From Karstenula rhodostoma CBS 690.94 (taxonomy: Eukaryota; Ascomycota; Dothideomycetes; Pleosporales; Didymosphaeriaceae): a DNA stretch of 64,000 nt. A program made the position numbers and the translations under genes. This document shows positions 12,023-23,081 of this stretch, piece after piece (position 1 is the stretch's first letter; each line of letters opens with the position of its first letter). A model generated the notes under the pieces. It saw only the letters and a program-made list of their open reading frames with translations, was not told the DNA's origin and did not search any database. The stretch is taken from positions 921,697 through 985,696 of the forward strand of contig MU001498.1 in assembly GCA_010093485.1 (NCBI GenBank), given 5' to 3'.

Positions 12023-13314
12023 CTAGAACTTTTTGATGATGTTAGCGTCCATCTTTAGACGAGCTAGTAGAACAAGAGCAGTCGATACGGCCGCTGTCCC
12101 GCCTGCGTAGAAGATTGCTGGCCGATACGGAACAATGGAATGTCCACGGTCCGCGTGCGTGGCTGTAATCAAGAAGCCTGCAATCGGATTTCCCAACAGA
12201 TCGCCGACGGTCCAACCTGTGACGGCCATGCCGATCCCGGCGGGTGCAGCGTGTGGGCCGAGGAGCCTCCCGATGGCCGTTGGCATTGTAACAAAGAAGC
12301 TCCGTTGGCGATTCCGTTCAGGGCGGCGAAGACAGTCAGCACCGCGAAGGTGGAGGCGACAGACCAGATAGCCAACATGGTGATGGCGTTAAGGGCCATA
12401 GTGGCAAGTAGCATGTTTGTCGCTCCGAGCTTGTCACAAGCAATACCAGAGCTCAGCCGGCCCACCGCCATGCAGGCATTGTAGCAGGCCATGACCGCGG
12501 CAGCAGTGGAGGGGGACAGGCCAATCGAGGTCGCAACAGTAGGCAGGAAGAAGGACGGAATGTAGAGAGCAAAGATGCCAATGAAGCCCGCGATGAATAG
12601 AAGGAAAAAGGTCAAGTCCCGAAAGAGCGCCGTGTTTATAGAAGGAGAAGACGGGTCCTTCTCCTTGATCAGCAGCGCAGCTGGAACACCACTAGCCAGG
12701 GAGGCTAGAGCCATAGCACGGAACGTCCAGGCGACCCCAACCTTGTCGATGAGCAGCTGCACAATGAGGGCCATGACGGTGGCGCCAATGCCACCTCCGA
12801 GCTTGACGAGCCCGTTGGCTGTTCCCAATTTTTCATGGAACCACTGGACCGGTAGGCTGTTGGACATGGTGTACATGAGGCTTGCGCCGATGCCGTATAA
12901 GGTGCCCGACACGAACAGGCCACCGACATTGCGAACAGTGAAGCTGCCGACGAGCGTGCTGGCGCTGAACAACAAGATGCCGAGCAGCGTGCTCCACCGC
13001 GCCCCGATGACGCCGGCCAGCCAGACACAGGCCAACCCCAGGGCCACAGTCAGTGACAAGCCCACTGACCCTACAAAGGACAACGTGCTCGCTGGAATGT
13101 CGCGCATGGTGCTCTGTGCGAGGAGAGCCGCCTGGAGGATGCCCCACGAGCCTGTCCACGCGTTCACCCAGAAAGTTTGGACGAAGCAGGCGAAGACGAT
13201 GACCCAGCCGTAGCCACCATCATGTATCGATGCGGATTCTGGGCGTCGGTCTGATGATTCGCGCTGGCTAGTTACTGTATCGACTTCCACGCGACTAACG
13301 GACCCGGAGTCCAT
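12023..13314 (-). pseudogene. MFS transporter, monocarboxylate type, with a frameshift
   Basis: Encodes a 12-helix major facilitator of the monocarboxylate porter (MCT) family, which moves small organic acids or related compounds across the plasma membrane. The MCT signature GGYGWVIV follows a polar N-tail at about residues 33-40; the central loop (KEKDPSSPSIN) and helices 7-10 are all recognisable. At about 12300-12304 the frame changes: upstream it reads to LNGIANG, and the expected continuation (FFVTMPTAIGR, then helices 11-12 ending DANIIKKF) is in another frame, needing one extra base. Without that base the protein ends in unrelated residues at 12169, losing the last two helices. Elsewhere the gene looks intact, so this is either a recent inactivating deletion or a sequence error. 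Full length would be about 430 residues. No intron explains the shift. Confidence 0.75.
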
Positions 13315-13677
13315 CTCTTCCGGATTTCTGGGGGATTACTGTGATTTGATCTTATGTGGTGCCCGATATTGACTGGTGTGGAGACACGGAGACTGTTGAA
13401 AAAACAATATGCGGATAGAAAAATAGAAAACCCGAAAGATGATCCTTCGTTCTAAGCGTGAATAGGCACATGCAGTCAGCCATCACCTGCACGATATTGG
13501 TTGAAGACCACCTGCGCAGTTTGGCGAATGACGGAAGCATACCCGGTAACGATTGGCGGGTCATCTTCCCTTGAGACGTATGGCCGGCGTAATAATGCAC
13601 GTGTAGCAGCAGCTATAACGGGAAGTTTGGAGTGACTAAGAAGTTATGCCGAAACCTCCGTAATCTTTGTGCGCGAT
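13315..13677. other. intergenic upstream of MFS gene
   Basis: Probable promoter and 5' region of the minus-strand transporter; nothing specific recognised. Confidence 0.4.
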
Positions 13678-13783
13678 GTTGATAGGTTCGTGATCGGCAT
13701 TAGTGCAGGTGTTGAGAGGCTTGTGATCAGCATTGGTGCAGGTGTTGAGAGGCTTGTGATCAGCATTGGTGCAGGTGTTGAGA
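13678..13783. repeat. 33-bp minisatellite, about 3.2 copies
   Basis: Tandem 33-bp unit beginning GTTGAGAGGCTTGTGATCAG and ending GTGCAGGT. The second and third copies are identical; the first differs at a few positions; a partial fourth copy follows. Confidence 0.9.
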
Positions 13784-13931
13784 TTGCAGTTTACATCATG
13801 CATGTTCAAATTACCCCGCTTTGAGCCCCACCTGCACGTAGCCCGCGACTCATCATCAATAGCTCAATCTTTCTATATTGCTATGCAATATATTCTCAAT
13901 AACTAATAATTCTGTCATCAAATCACCAGCA

Positions 13932-14061
13932 GCATCGGTGGTTTAGTGGTAAAATTAGCCGTTGCCATCCAGTTTCGGCTAGCCCCGGGTTCGATTGTGA
14001 GTTGCGCCATTTACAAAACATATCATCGTTTGTACTAATAGTAAATAGCCCGGCCGATGCA
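13932..14061 (+). tRNA. tRNA-Gly(GCC) interrupted in the T arm
   Basis: The parts of a complete tRNA-Gly are present but split. Acceptor GCATCGG (13932-13938) pairs perfectly with CCGATGC (14054-14060). D stem GTTT/AAAT is at 13941-13944 and 13952-13955; the A box TGGTTTAGTGG (13939-13949) fits the consensus. Anticodon stem AGCCG/CGGCT (13957-13961, 13976-13980) encloses a loop with anticodon GCC at 13964-13966 and a 7-nt insert (13968-13974) at the canonical 37/38 intron position. T stem CCGGG (13985-13989) and T loop TTCGATT (13990-13996) are followed by 52 foreign bases (13997-14048) before the partner strand CCCGG (14049-14053). A discriminator A is at 14061 and a T5 Pol III terminator at 14073-14077. 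Removing 13997-14048 gives a perfect cloverleaf. Whether it is functional depends on that removal; it may be a tRNA pseudogene. Confidence 0.75.
13997..14048 (+). other. spliceosomal-intron-like insert inside the tRNA gene
   Basis: Fifty-two bases that start GTGAGT, contain a perfect TACTAAT branch-site string at 14032-14038 and end TAG, with 10-11 nt from branch A to the acceptor. These are the features and length of the mRNA introns elsewhere in this window. Precise excision restores the T stem and the acceptor stem. The element interrupts the end of the internal B box (GGTTCGATT kept, the final CC displaced). Confidence 0.6.
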
Positions 14062-14106
14062 CATTCCAATACTTTTTGCCTTAATACCTCGTATATAACT
14101 ACCTTC

Positions 14107-14127
14107 GTTCGATTCCCGGCCGATGCA
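14107..14127 (+). pseudogene. loose tRNA-Gly 3' end copy
   Basis: A second exact copy of the tRNA-Gly T loop and 3' end: GTTCGATT (14107-14114), then CCCGG, CCGATGC and A. No 5' half precedes it. GTTCGATT therefore occurs at both 13989-13996 and 14107-14114, and the 13-nt tail occurs at 14049-14061 and 14115-14127. Confidence 0.7.
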
Positions 14128-15609
14128 TACAATTTCTGGCCTTTCTGCGCTTCATTTTTGTCCTCTCCCTTATTTTTTGCGGTCTCCTAGGCGTCGTGGT
14201 GGCATTCCAGGCCGTTGTGGGATTTTTGCGTGGAGGCGCGCGAGCGTTGGCAGCGACGATACACTAGCGTCTTCTGGTAATCACCACATCGATGTAGAAT
14301 TCCTACAAATATTAACTATGGAAAGTATTTTGAGATGGGCAAACAACCTATTGCTAGGTAGAAGCACTCTCAACGAATGCTCCGCCATCAACGGGCTGAT
14401 GACAGAACCAAGTCCCCAACCAATGCTCTAGATGTCTGTAAGGCTTGGATTTCCGTAGCATTCTCTTATTGTGCACTGTCGCCTTTCTTGCAGTTTTGTG
14501 ACATACCTGTAGGGTACTGATCAAGAGATACGATGTTCAATTGTACGACACTTACCCCACGCCACCACTTCTAGATTCATTACGTACGTCAGCCACGATT
14601 ACAATAACATACTCTCAATGAGACACGTATGTTGAGTCCTTTGGAGCACAACTAATGGTACTCATTCGCCCTCGTCACCTGCGTTGGTCCAGCGAAGTTC
14701 AACGAGCATTGGAGTCCTGAATGTAGTCGACATAGGACGATCAGCCTTCTTCGCCCATGGGAGGAACGCGAGCTTCCGTGGCACATCCGAACATCCCCTA
14801 AAGTGCTTTAGGAAGAGTCATAACACTCTGACTGCTCCGCAGCTGCGCATTCTTCAGCGACACGGGTGCGACCAGTTGTCGCAATTATTTGAAGCCCAAC
14901 AAAGCGCCGTTGTGTAAGATATCCCACGGTTGCCTCCGGAATGCCCCATAGGCCGCCTGCATGTATGTGGGAGCGTCGCAGCACATGAGTATCCAGACAC
15001 ACACTTCATGGGCCAAGCATGCACAAGCCCGAGTTGACTTGCGGGGTACAAGCCTGAGATCTGCCGGCCAAAGACAAGCTTCTGCAGATGGATGTCGTGG
15101 AGACTAAAGGCAAGATTGATGCTTAGTGGTATCTTGTGACACGCAAAGAACCACGCTTACGATACATCCAGGCAGAATGGCGACTTGCGGGGTACATATC
15201 CTTCGTTTCTGGTACTCCATAGACCCCATCTGGAGACTTTACAAGGCCATTAGTCTGTTGCATGTCCAGCTGAAGTCATGTAGAAACTTTGTCACATGTA
15301 CATTGACATACATTGGGGAGCACCTGTGTAAGGGTAGCGGAGTGTACTCCGACCTCAGCTATACGACGTACAGCAGCACCCTCATCGAGCTGACTGATGC
15401 TTCAACCCTACGCTAATGCACAGAAAAGCACTCAATATCCCCTAAACCCACGGTAACACTGTTACGGGGTTGCTTGGCACTCCAGCTGCTCGGTCGTGGT
15501 GGTCTAGGATGGGCGAGACTTCAACTATAGCTCGACAAGACGGAGTGCTTCCGTGCCATACCGAGAGATGGCACAAGCTTGATACAAGGACGCTACTCAC
15601 TGCTCTGGG
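14128..15609. other. intergenic, nothing recognised
   Basis: About 1.5 kb. Open frames near 14684-14917 and 15126-15416 lack recognised domains or splice context. Confidence 0.4.
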
Positions 15610-15616
15610 TATATAA
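15610..15616 (+). promoter_or_regulatory. TATA box of the orphan gene
   Basis: TATATAA lies 90 bp upstream of the ATG at 15706, followed by a C/A/T-rich leader low in G, the pattern of strongly transcribed fungal genes. Confidence 0.55.
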
Positions 15617-15705
15617 CCTCACCATCCATCCATCCGCCCTAGCACCCAAAGCAGCCAACTCTACCACCCCAAACTTTAACCCCAAACATCCCCCTTGCCT
15701 CTAAC

Positions 15706-16285
15706 ATGGCCGGAATCGTCGAAATCGCCGCCCACCTCGTCGGCGAAGCCCTAGGCATGGCCTGGGAAAACTCCGGCGACAACGATGGCGTCTCCTACGG
15801 TCACAGCGTCTTCGTCAGTTTCAAAAACTACACGGGCGGACCTCTCGCCGTGGATGCGTACAGCTCCGACGGCGCAGACTGGGACGCGTCGGTGGCGGGC
15901 TCCGCAGGCGGCACGCCGCCCGCGGACATGGGGCCCAACGGGCAGTGTCTTGCGGTCGCGCTGTGCCGCGCCTTCAACTTGACCATCTACAGCACCATTT
16001 ACTACATGAAGCCCGAGGACAGGGACAAAGGGAACGCCGTCTATAAGATCGACTTTGATAACAAGACGGCTGGGATTGGGTGCTCGCTTAGTGTGGGTAT
16101 TGAGCATGGGCATGAGCAGGAGGGGTATCGGTATTCGATTGTTCGCCATAGTGAGGGATGGGAGGCGTTTTACACTGTCATATTTGGTAAGTGGGGGTTT
16201 GTGCGCTGTGGGAAGGAAACTCATCTAATGACGCGTAGTCAAAGTCGATGGCCAGGGAAACATTATCAAGCCGCCTGGGCTTTGA
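15706..16285 (+). CDS. orphan protein, two exons
   Basis: Not recognised. Exons 15706-16186 and 16239-16285 are joined by a 52-nt intron (GTAAGT...CGTAG) and encode about 175 residues ending in a short tail (VKVDGQGNIIKPPGL). Reading through the intron would give an unrelated longer tail, so the spliced form is preferred. There is no signal peptide or membrane helix; the N-terminus (IVEIAAHLVGEALGMAW) looks like an amphipathic helix. The middle has beta-type alternation (HSVFVSFKNYTGGPLAVDAY) and a Gly/Ala/Pro-rich loop; acidic residues dominate. Codon use is strongly C/G-ending in exon 1, and a TATA box and pyrimidine-rich leader precede it, which suggests good expression. It is flanked by long gene-free stretches. 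It may be a lineage-specific cytosolic or unconventionally secreted protein. Confidence 0.6.
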
Positions 16286-17352
16286 GTTGCATGGTTTGGT
16301 GGTAAACGTCACGTTGATTGATAGTCGGCGTTTGGTAAGAGTGTTATGGGATCATTCCTAGGAATACGGGTCTTAATGTTTATTAGGACGCTACGTAGCT
16401 TGATATACTGTGGTTCTGGCTGATGCGTTGTTTGCCTTTTTGCGCTTCTATCCTGACCTATCCTGAGCTTCTCACCTCCCTTTTCCTACCTGAAAGACTT
16501 TGTGTTGGCGTTTGGGAGTGTTGTACAACATGGAACACTGACATTGATCTGTTTCGACGAGTAACACCATATTGCAGGCTGCTCTATCCCAGCCTTTGCG
16601 GCATATCGTTGAGCGACGTCGCATCTTCATACGCATCATCGATTGGAAAAATTACATGAACGACTATAACGCTCTAAGCGCTTGATCCAGACTCCTTGGC
16701 GACGTTATCGTAGTATCGTCCCACGGCTGTGTTATCCAGCGCCTCTTGAGTCTATCCTCCTTTGTCATGACGATGTTCTGGTCGTCGTCTGGCCCTTCCG
16801 ATATAATGAACCAGCCGGCATTCTTGGCATTGGTCTTCGGGGCTCATCTTGCAGCAGCAGTGACGCTTTTATAGTGCTCCGGCCCAGACTCTGAAGCGCT
16901 TTGCTTCGCCGCGATATGCTTCCTTCAGGCTCCTGGCATGGTCAAGGTGTTGTACATGCAACGCATCCTCCTCTTCCAACACAGCTTCGATCCTCAACCT
17001 ACAACATACTCAACCCATCTAAATACCTTCTCCTCCCTCCTCTCCAGCATACTCCCCCTCTTCCTCACATCATACTCCCGCAAGTCTCCTTTCTCTCTGC
17101 CTTGTACCCCTCATACAACCTCAGTCACATATCCTATCCGTACAATCCTTCCTTTCCCCTTACCCTTCCTCACACATTTCTTGCCCCAGTGTTCGGTGAT
17201 CCTTCCCGCTCAGTTAGGCAAACAACGCAACAGGTGCAGGTGCGTGCCTACGGTATTCGCCGCGTAAACCATAAGATATGCCAACATTGTCAAAGTGGAT
17301 TTCGTCCAAGCAAGTCGTTGCATACAAAGATTCTTAGCTATGAAAAAGACTG
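16286..17352. other. intergenic with a pyrimidine-rich tract
   Basis: Bases about 16965-17190 are strongly C/T-rich on the plus strand. A plus-strand frame ending at 17356 contains a zinc-knuckle-like CQHC...H...C string near its end, but it has no clear start or partner exon. Confidence 0.35.
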
Positions 17353-18351
17353 CTAGACCAAGATTGTCGGCGCAACCCGGCTACACCTCTTGACATTCCC
17401 GATTTTCACCTCCTTCCCTTTGGCCTTCTTCTTTTCCATCGCCTTCTCCAGCCTTGCCCTCTTCCGCGATATGCACTCGGGGACCCCGCAAGCACATATC
17501 TTCTTGGTCGTCAAACCATAATATTCCTGCCCATAATCGACACTCAACTCCTTCCCCCTCGGTATATCCCTGATCGCCTCCACAGCCATTATCCTCGTAT
17601 TCCCAACGCGCATGATGCGAAATACACAATCCGCCGCGCATGAATGGTTGATGAACCTTGTCCAGTTTCCCCTTTGCTCGCCATCGATGAATATACTTGG
17701 AATTGGCTCGAGCGGCGTATCCGGTCCAAGCTCGCCAATTTCAATCTCCATGAGATAGGCATTTGTGCTATATTCCATAGAAGAAACCGTTTTGAGCTCG
17801 CCCGTGTACCAGCCCAGAATGGTTCCTTGGCGGAAGGCGCGCTTGGTGTACACGCCGACGCCCCGGTGCTCCGTCATACGAAGCTCGAAGTACTTCTCCC
17901 AGTCTGAGGTGGCGGCTTTCCAGTCGGAGAGCGTGTGCGTGCAGTCTAGGTCCTCGCAGATATTGCCGTTGTAGCAGGTATTGCCGACACAGTCCGTGTT
18001 CTCAGAGCCGATAGCGCAAACAAGATCCTCGACTTTACGGGGTGGCCAGACACGGCCGGCTGGAAAAGTCGTAGGGTAAAGCTCATGGCGGAAGTCAGAA
18101 GGAGCGAAGGTGTAGTCATTAACTTGCTCAGGGACGCTATTATTAGAGTTTATGAGACAAAAGTCGCTGTCGGACGCAGAATACCAAAAGAAGCGGTCTC
18201 TGCTGCGAAGCCGTCTGATCTTGAGTGAGCCGCGGCGAGGGCTGGTGCGACGTTTGGTGATCCCCACAGTGGTAGCTGGAACGCCCATGAAGCAAAAGGT
18301 AAATGCAAGTAGAGCGAAGCAAGGAGATGCGCTGATTGTAAATTGGGCCAA
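17353..18351 (-). CDS. SET-domain protein with an N-terminal signal-like segment
   Basis: Intronless 332-residue protein. SET domains transfer methyl groups from S-adenosylmethionine to lysines. Motifs in order: GVGVYTKRAFRQGTILGWYTGE (positions about 164-185, only part of the consensus), the SAM-binding RFINHSC (about 231-237), ELSVDYG (about 268-274, in place of the common ELTYDY) and a post-SET CACGVPEC zinc cluster (about 287-294). A Cys-rich stretch at about 111-137 may act as a short pre-SET. The first 26 residues (ending FCFMGVPA) are hydrophobic like a signal peptide and are followed at once by a basic stretch (KRRTSPRRGSLKIRR) that could be a nuclear signal. The catalytic NHSC motif is intact, so activity is plausible. 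The C-terminal tail is Lys-rich. Target and location are unknown. Confidence 0.8.
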   Translation of the reverse strand: MAQFTISASPCFALLAFTFCFMGVPATTVGITKRRTSPRRGSLKIRRLRSRDRFFWYSASDSDFCLINSNNSVPEQVNDYTFAPSDFRHELYPTTFPAGRVWPPRKVEDLVCAIGSENTDCVGNTCYNGNICEDLDCTHTLSDWKAATSDWEKYFELRMTEHRGVGVYTKRAFRQGTILGWYTGELKTVSSMEYSTNAYLMEIEIGELGPDTPLEPIPSIFIDGEQRGNWTRFINHSCAADCVFRIMRVGNTRIMAVEAIRDIPRGKELSVDYGQEYYGLTTKKICACGVPECISRKRARLEKAMEKKKAKGKEVKIGNVKRCSRVAPTILV

Positions 18352-18734
18352 AGGCTAACGAATTGGCTGCGAAGAGAGTAAAGTTTAGAAAGTTGAGTGG
18401 ATGTGTGCTGATTGTTGAGTGAGCTACGGCGCTTTAATGGCAGGCACGACACTTTAATGGAAGGCACGATGGCTAGAGAGCAGCAGCTGAAGCTTGCACG
18501 GGAAAGAACGTCAGTACTCAGAACTGGCATCTGGAGATAGACGGCATTGTCTGATGATGCTAAATAGAAACAAGACTCTAATAATATGGACAAAGGCGAG
18601 AAGAAGAATCAATGGAAACAAAGGCGCTTGGTTTAAGCGCCGTTCTTTGTCGCAGCGTGCGCGCGCAATTCTATGTCCATTATACACGATTGCCTTACAG
18701 TTTTACATGTTTTTACAGGGCAGACAGTGCTCGT
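18352..18734. other. intergenic between convergent-side loci
   Basis: Upstream of the SET gene and downstream of the ribosomal protein gene. Holds a short imperfect direct repeat (CTTTAATGG-AGGCACGA, twice, near 18430-18472). Nothing else seen. Confidence 0.4.
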
Positions 18735-19887
18735 CTAGTCATTGAGCTTTCCGTAGAATGGCAGGCCAATGGCCTGAAGCAGCAGGCGAGCGTCCTTGTT
18801 GTTCGTGGCGTCGGTGTGAATGGTGATGTGCATACCCGGGATCATCTTGGGCGGGTAGCTTGCGAAAGTCAGTGCGATACATGAATGTGCAGACGAGGTG
18901 AACTTACGCGTCATAGTTGACCTCGATCTCAGGGAACAAGGCAACCTGCTGAGGCGTGAGACCGAAGCTCATGTTTCCGGCTCCGTCTCCAGATGAGCCT
19001 GGCACGCCCTTCCACTCTTTTATGCGTGGCAGGACAACATCCACAAGCTTGGCCATAAAGTGGTGTGCGTCCTCGCGCTCCATGTGGGATGTGACAGCCA
19101 CGTACTTGCCCTCACGAAGTCCCCAGCCGACTACGTTGTGTCTAGCCTTGTGCGCTGTCGCTCGGACGTTGCTAACTGCCTGTAGGATCATGCCGGCAAC
19201 ATGCAAATGCGCGCTGTTCTCTTGAGCCTCAGGCACGAAGGAGTGGACGGTGACCCTGGAGATTTTCGGAATGTTTCGGAAAGTTCGTGGTTCGTGGAGC
19301 AATCGTAGCTCCTCACCACGTCCTCGCGGCCCTCGCAGCGGTCTGTTCTTGAAGTAAGGAGAGGCGCCGGTCCATTCTCGTAAGCGGTTCTCGACCTTTG
19401 GCGGCCTGTAGCCCGGCGGATAGTGCTGGTAGGTGAGGGTGAGGATGTCGGCGGCAATGGTGCTTTGGTACGTCTGCTCCAGACGCGGCAGACTGAAGGG
19501 ACCAGGCTGAAATTCGCGCGACGCGGGGTCTGATGGGGGCGGCGGTTGGTGCGGGTGGAGAGGGCCACGGTAGTATTTGGGCGAGCGGTATTGGTATCTG
19601 GACATTGTCAACTCGGGCCCCCTGATGTTGGCATGGCGAGAGGGCTACCTGCTTGCCGGAAGCTGCTTCTTGCCCTGCCGCCTCTGTCTGCTACGTGCGA
19701 TCGGGTCGAAGTTCTGGACAAGGTCCTTTGAGAGCGGCGGCACGGTTAGGGAGGACGAATGCTCGACGTCGTGGGAAGCGCCCGCGGAGGCATTGCGGCG
19801 GAGCGAGGGTCGGGCGGCGTGCACGACAGGGCGCACCTCCCTGCACAGGGCTGATGCGGCGCGGAAGGGCAATTCGCGCAGAGCCAT
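18735..19887 (-). CDS. MRPL7: mitochondrial large-subunit ribosomal protein uL5m
   Basis: Mitochondrial counterpart of bacterial L5, which sits in the central protuberance of the large ribosomal subunit beside 5S rRNA or its replacement. Three exons, 19887-19649, 19597-18908 and 18858-18735, give about 350 residues; introns of 51 and 49 nt (GTAGCC...TCCAG and GTAAGT, CTGAC, GCAAG) preserve the frame. The N-terminus (MALRELPFRAASALC, Arg-rich, few acids) is a mitochondrial presequence. The L5 fold is seen in ENRLREW...PYFKNRPLRGPRG, the central HNVVGWGLREG, and the last exon MIPGMHITIHTDA with GLPFYGKLND, the conserved C-terminal L5 strand. Exon 1 and exon 3 are needed to complete the family profile. 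Transcribed away from the ubiquitin hydrolase gene, 476 bp apart. Confidence 0.88.
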
Positions 19888-20363
19888 GGCGATGATGATG
19901 GGCGGTAGCGCGTGCGATGGGATGAGGCTCCGATGAGGTCGGGCAGGAAATCTTTCGCGATGGGGCAGGTTGCAGGTTGCAGGTTGCAGGGATGTGGCGG
20001 GTGCTTGGCTGCACCCAATTGCGACCAGGCTGGAGCGGCAGGAACACCCCACCTGGCTATGGTGTACCGCGTACCATGATGCGGGACCCAGCTCTCAACA
20101 CCATTCAAGTACACCAACGATCCATGGACGTGCCCGGCATAAACACGCAGCCGCCGCCCGCCTCCTGCCTGCCTGTCTGCGCGGCTGCCGTACAGACCAG
20201 CCCCCCGGCTGCATTCACTTGGGCCGCCTACTACTACTACTGTGCCGCCCAGCGCACCCCCCGCGCGCCCTCGTCATCGCCGCCTGAACCCCTCCTCAAG
20301 CCGCATACTCGCCCCTTGCTGCTTTGCCCGTACTGGAAGGGGGCTATCCTCCAGCAATCAGCC
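19888..20363. promoter_or_regulatory. shared divergent promoter region
   Basis: 476 bp between the starts of the uL5m gene (minus) and the ubiquitin hydrolase (plus). GC-rich, with a short GCAGGTT triplication near 19966-19988. No TATA box seen. Confidence 0.4.
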
Positions 20364-23081
20364 ATGAACGGTGTCTCGCGCTTCCTGAGTCGGCGCGACA
20401 AGAACCACGAGAAGCGTTCGCTGAAGCACCCGCTCGGCAAAGTACGTCCATCCTCTGCTGCTTCTTCTTGTTCTTCTTGTTCTTCTTCTTCTTCCTATTC
20501 TTCGCACCATCTGCTATTCTCCGCCGACAGTAATCTGCGCGACGGCCCAGGTCGCTGTCGGCGCAATTCTACCTGCCTGGAGCAGCTGTCCTCGGCGTTC
20601 AGGTCCTTTGTAGACAGCGGCGTTCATCTCATGTCTCCCAAACATTTTCTCTCGGAGACCACCCCTTGCTATGCTCCAGTATCGACCAACGCCCCCTCTG
20701 ACTATTTGACCTTCCAGTCACGCCATGCCCCGCCCTCCATCTCCCCAGAACTTTACAGCGTCTTTACCAACGACGAGAAACCCGTGGATAAAGATGCAGA
20801 CAAGAGGAAGGTACGTACATGTATACGCAGAACTATCCTTCTGCCAATTCTAACGACCTAGACCCTTCTTCAGCGCCTACAGGCCGCTGGAATCAACACC
20901 ATGCAGGAAGAGCAGGTCAACTATGCCCTGTCATGGTCTCCGGACAATGTCGACGAAGCGTACGACCTGCTCGTTCTCGCCAACGAAACCCTCGAGGGCG
21001 AACTGAAGGAGTTTGACGCCGACGTTCCAATGCTCGGTGCCATAAATCGGAACATGGTGACTTGCTATTTGGACGCGCTCCTGTTCGCCATGTTCGCCCG
21101 GATGGACAGTTTCGAGGCTATGCTATACGACGAGTTCAACGACGAACCAAGGAAGAAGCTCGCGGCGATTTTGCGGCTATGGGTGAACTTACTCAGGACG
21201 GGCAGACTCATCAGGGTCGACTTCACCAAGCGCCTTCAAGACGCCTTGGCACAATGCGGATGGGAAGAAGCTGCAGAAGTCCGTCAGCAAGATGCCTCAG
21301 AGGCCTTCACTTTCATTACTGGAGCTCTTGAATTACCCCTGTTGACTTTGAAGATGGACATATACCACACTGGGCGAGAGGACAGAGAAGACGACCACAA
21401 ATTTGTCAACGAGCGACTGCTGGAAGTGGCTATACCGGAAGAAGATGAAACGGACAAAGGCGTGACTCTTGAAGATTGCCTTGAAAACTATTTCAACAAT
21501 CGAATCGAAGTGAAGCGATATCTACAACGCCAGAACACCTTGCCCTCGGTTCATACAACCAACAGGGACAATGGGAAGAAGGAGACACTGCATATCGAAA
21601 CAATAGAGCTAGCCGAGCCTGAAACGCCTTTAGTGGCTACGCCAACTACGTTTGGTCCCCCGTCGCCTGTCTCGCCTGTTCGACCACTCGCCGGACGCCG
21701 AAGAGGAGACAGCATATTCTCTGAGCGGTATTCCGTTTCTGGTGCAGTGAAAGAGTATGGTCGATTTGACGAGAAGAAGCATCTACAAGAAATGTTGGAC
21801 AAGAGCTCTTCGGGTCGGCCGCGGTCAGCATCTCTCCTTAGAAAAGAAGTCATGATGCCCGCCTGGCAGTTCTTCAGCCTTATCCCTTGGTACACGGATA
21901 ATGTCCCAAAGACGGATGCTCAAGTAGCCGCACACTTTGCTTCTAAGCGCCCTGTTCTTGGTATTTGCCTGAAACGCTACATGATGCTGCCTAACGGCAC
22001 AACGAAACGGCTCAACACCTATGTCGACATACCATTAGAGATCGGGTTACCGCACTTCATTTCGGACGAACGCATGCATGACGAAGGGCCTCTCTTTGGG
22101 AACTTCAAGCTGGTGCTTCAGTCAGTTGTCTGCCACCGAGGGGTTTCCGTCGACTCAGGTCACTACGTGTCGCTGGTCCGCGCGAACAAGTCGCCTACTC
22201 AAAATCGACCCACTACGTCGAACACCGACAAAGAAGACGATGAAGATTCATGGCTGCGCTTCGACGACCTATCAAACCCACGTGTAGTAGACGTCGATAT
22301 CCAGAAAGCCCTGCGAGAGGAGTCCCCATATTTATTGTTCTACCAGGTACAACCGATAGATGAGGAGCTTGCCAACAGGGGCGATCCTCCCAGCTACGAT
22401 GAAGCCCAGTCGGTAACACTCTCTGCGGAACCCTCAAAGGAAACCCTTAGCTCCGAGACGGATGCTACTGCTACCGACACTGACACTGGAGAGTGGGAGA
22501 GGATCAATCATATTGAACCACCTTCGTCCACTGTAGGCTCTGTCACAGATTTTGAAGCTCCAGGCCGCACCAGCATGTCAAGCAATCGTCGCAGCAGTAT
22601 CGCCAACGAGGACCTTGACAACAGTGTATCAAATATCGCACGGGGTCGACCACCACCTACACCAGATGAACAACGAACGAGCTTCCTGTCTGCATCCCGG
22701 CGCAACTCAAAAGCTTGGCTATCCGGTAACAAGAGTCGCCCATCTAGCGAGAGCGGCGAGAATCGACTGTCAATAACGCTGTCCCGACTCACTGGTCGCG
22801 GCAGCAAGGACAAACTTGTTGCTTGGGACAGTGGCCCGGAAGATCCAGTCATCGTGAAGGAGGCTCCTCTCAGCGTCGAAAGCACTCAGACCATAAAGCC
22901 ACAGGCTCAACCTGTTAGTCCTGGCAAGCTGCACAAGGACGCTGCCGTATCTCGTAGTAAGAGCAAGAAGCATTTCAGGAGCAAGAGTAGGGAACCGGTG
23001 CCCTCTGGCACGGAAGGCGGGCTGGTTAAAGGCAAGCACATAGCCAAGAAACGGCCGGAGCGCGAGTGTGTTCTGATGTGA
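20364..23081 (+). CDS. ubiquitin carboxyl-terminal hydrolase, CYLD-like, with CaaX tail
   Basis: Predicted 792-residue USP-family cysteine protease that removes ubiquitin from substrates. Exons 20364-20441, 20718-20810 and 20874-23081; the first intron is long for this window (276 nt) and has a TTC-rich tract. The Cys box is atypical, VTCYLDALLFAMF with nucleophile Cys121, closer to the CYLD form (SCYLD-LF) than to the usual GNTCYMN. The His box is CHRGVSVDSGHYVSLVR with His487, and WLRFDD...V then YLLFYQV closes the USP fold. A Ser-rich insertion at about 310-370 splits the catalytic domain. The C-terminal 270 residues are Ser/Thr-rich and disordered, then basic (SRSKSKKHFRSKSREP), ending CVLM, a CaaX box that would be farnesylated. 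That predicts membrane attachment. The start MNGVSRFLSRRDK is the first ATG of the spliced frame. Confidence 0.85.
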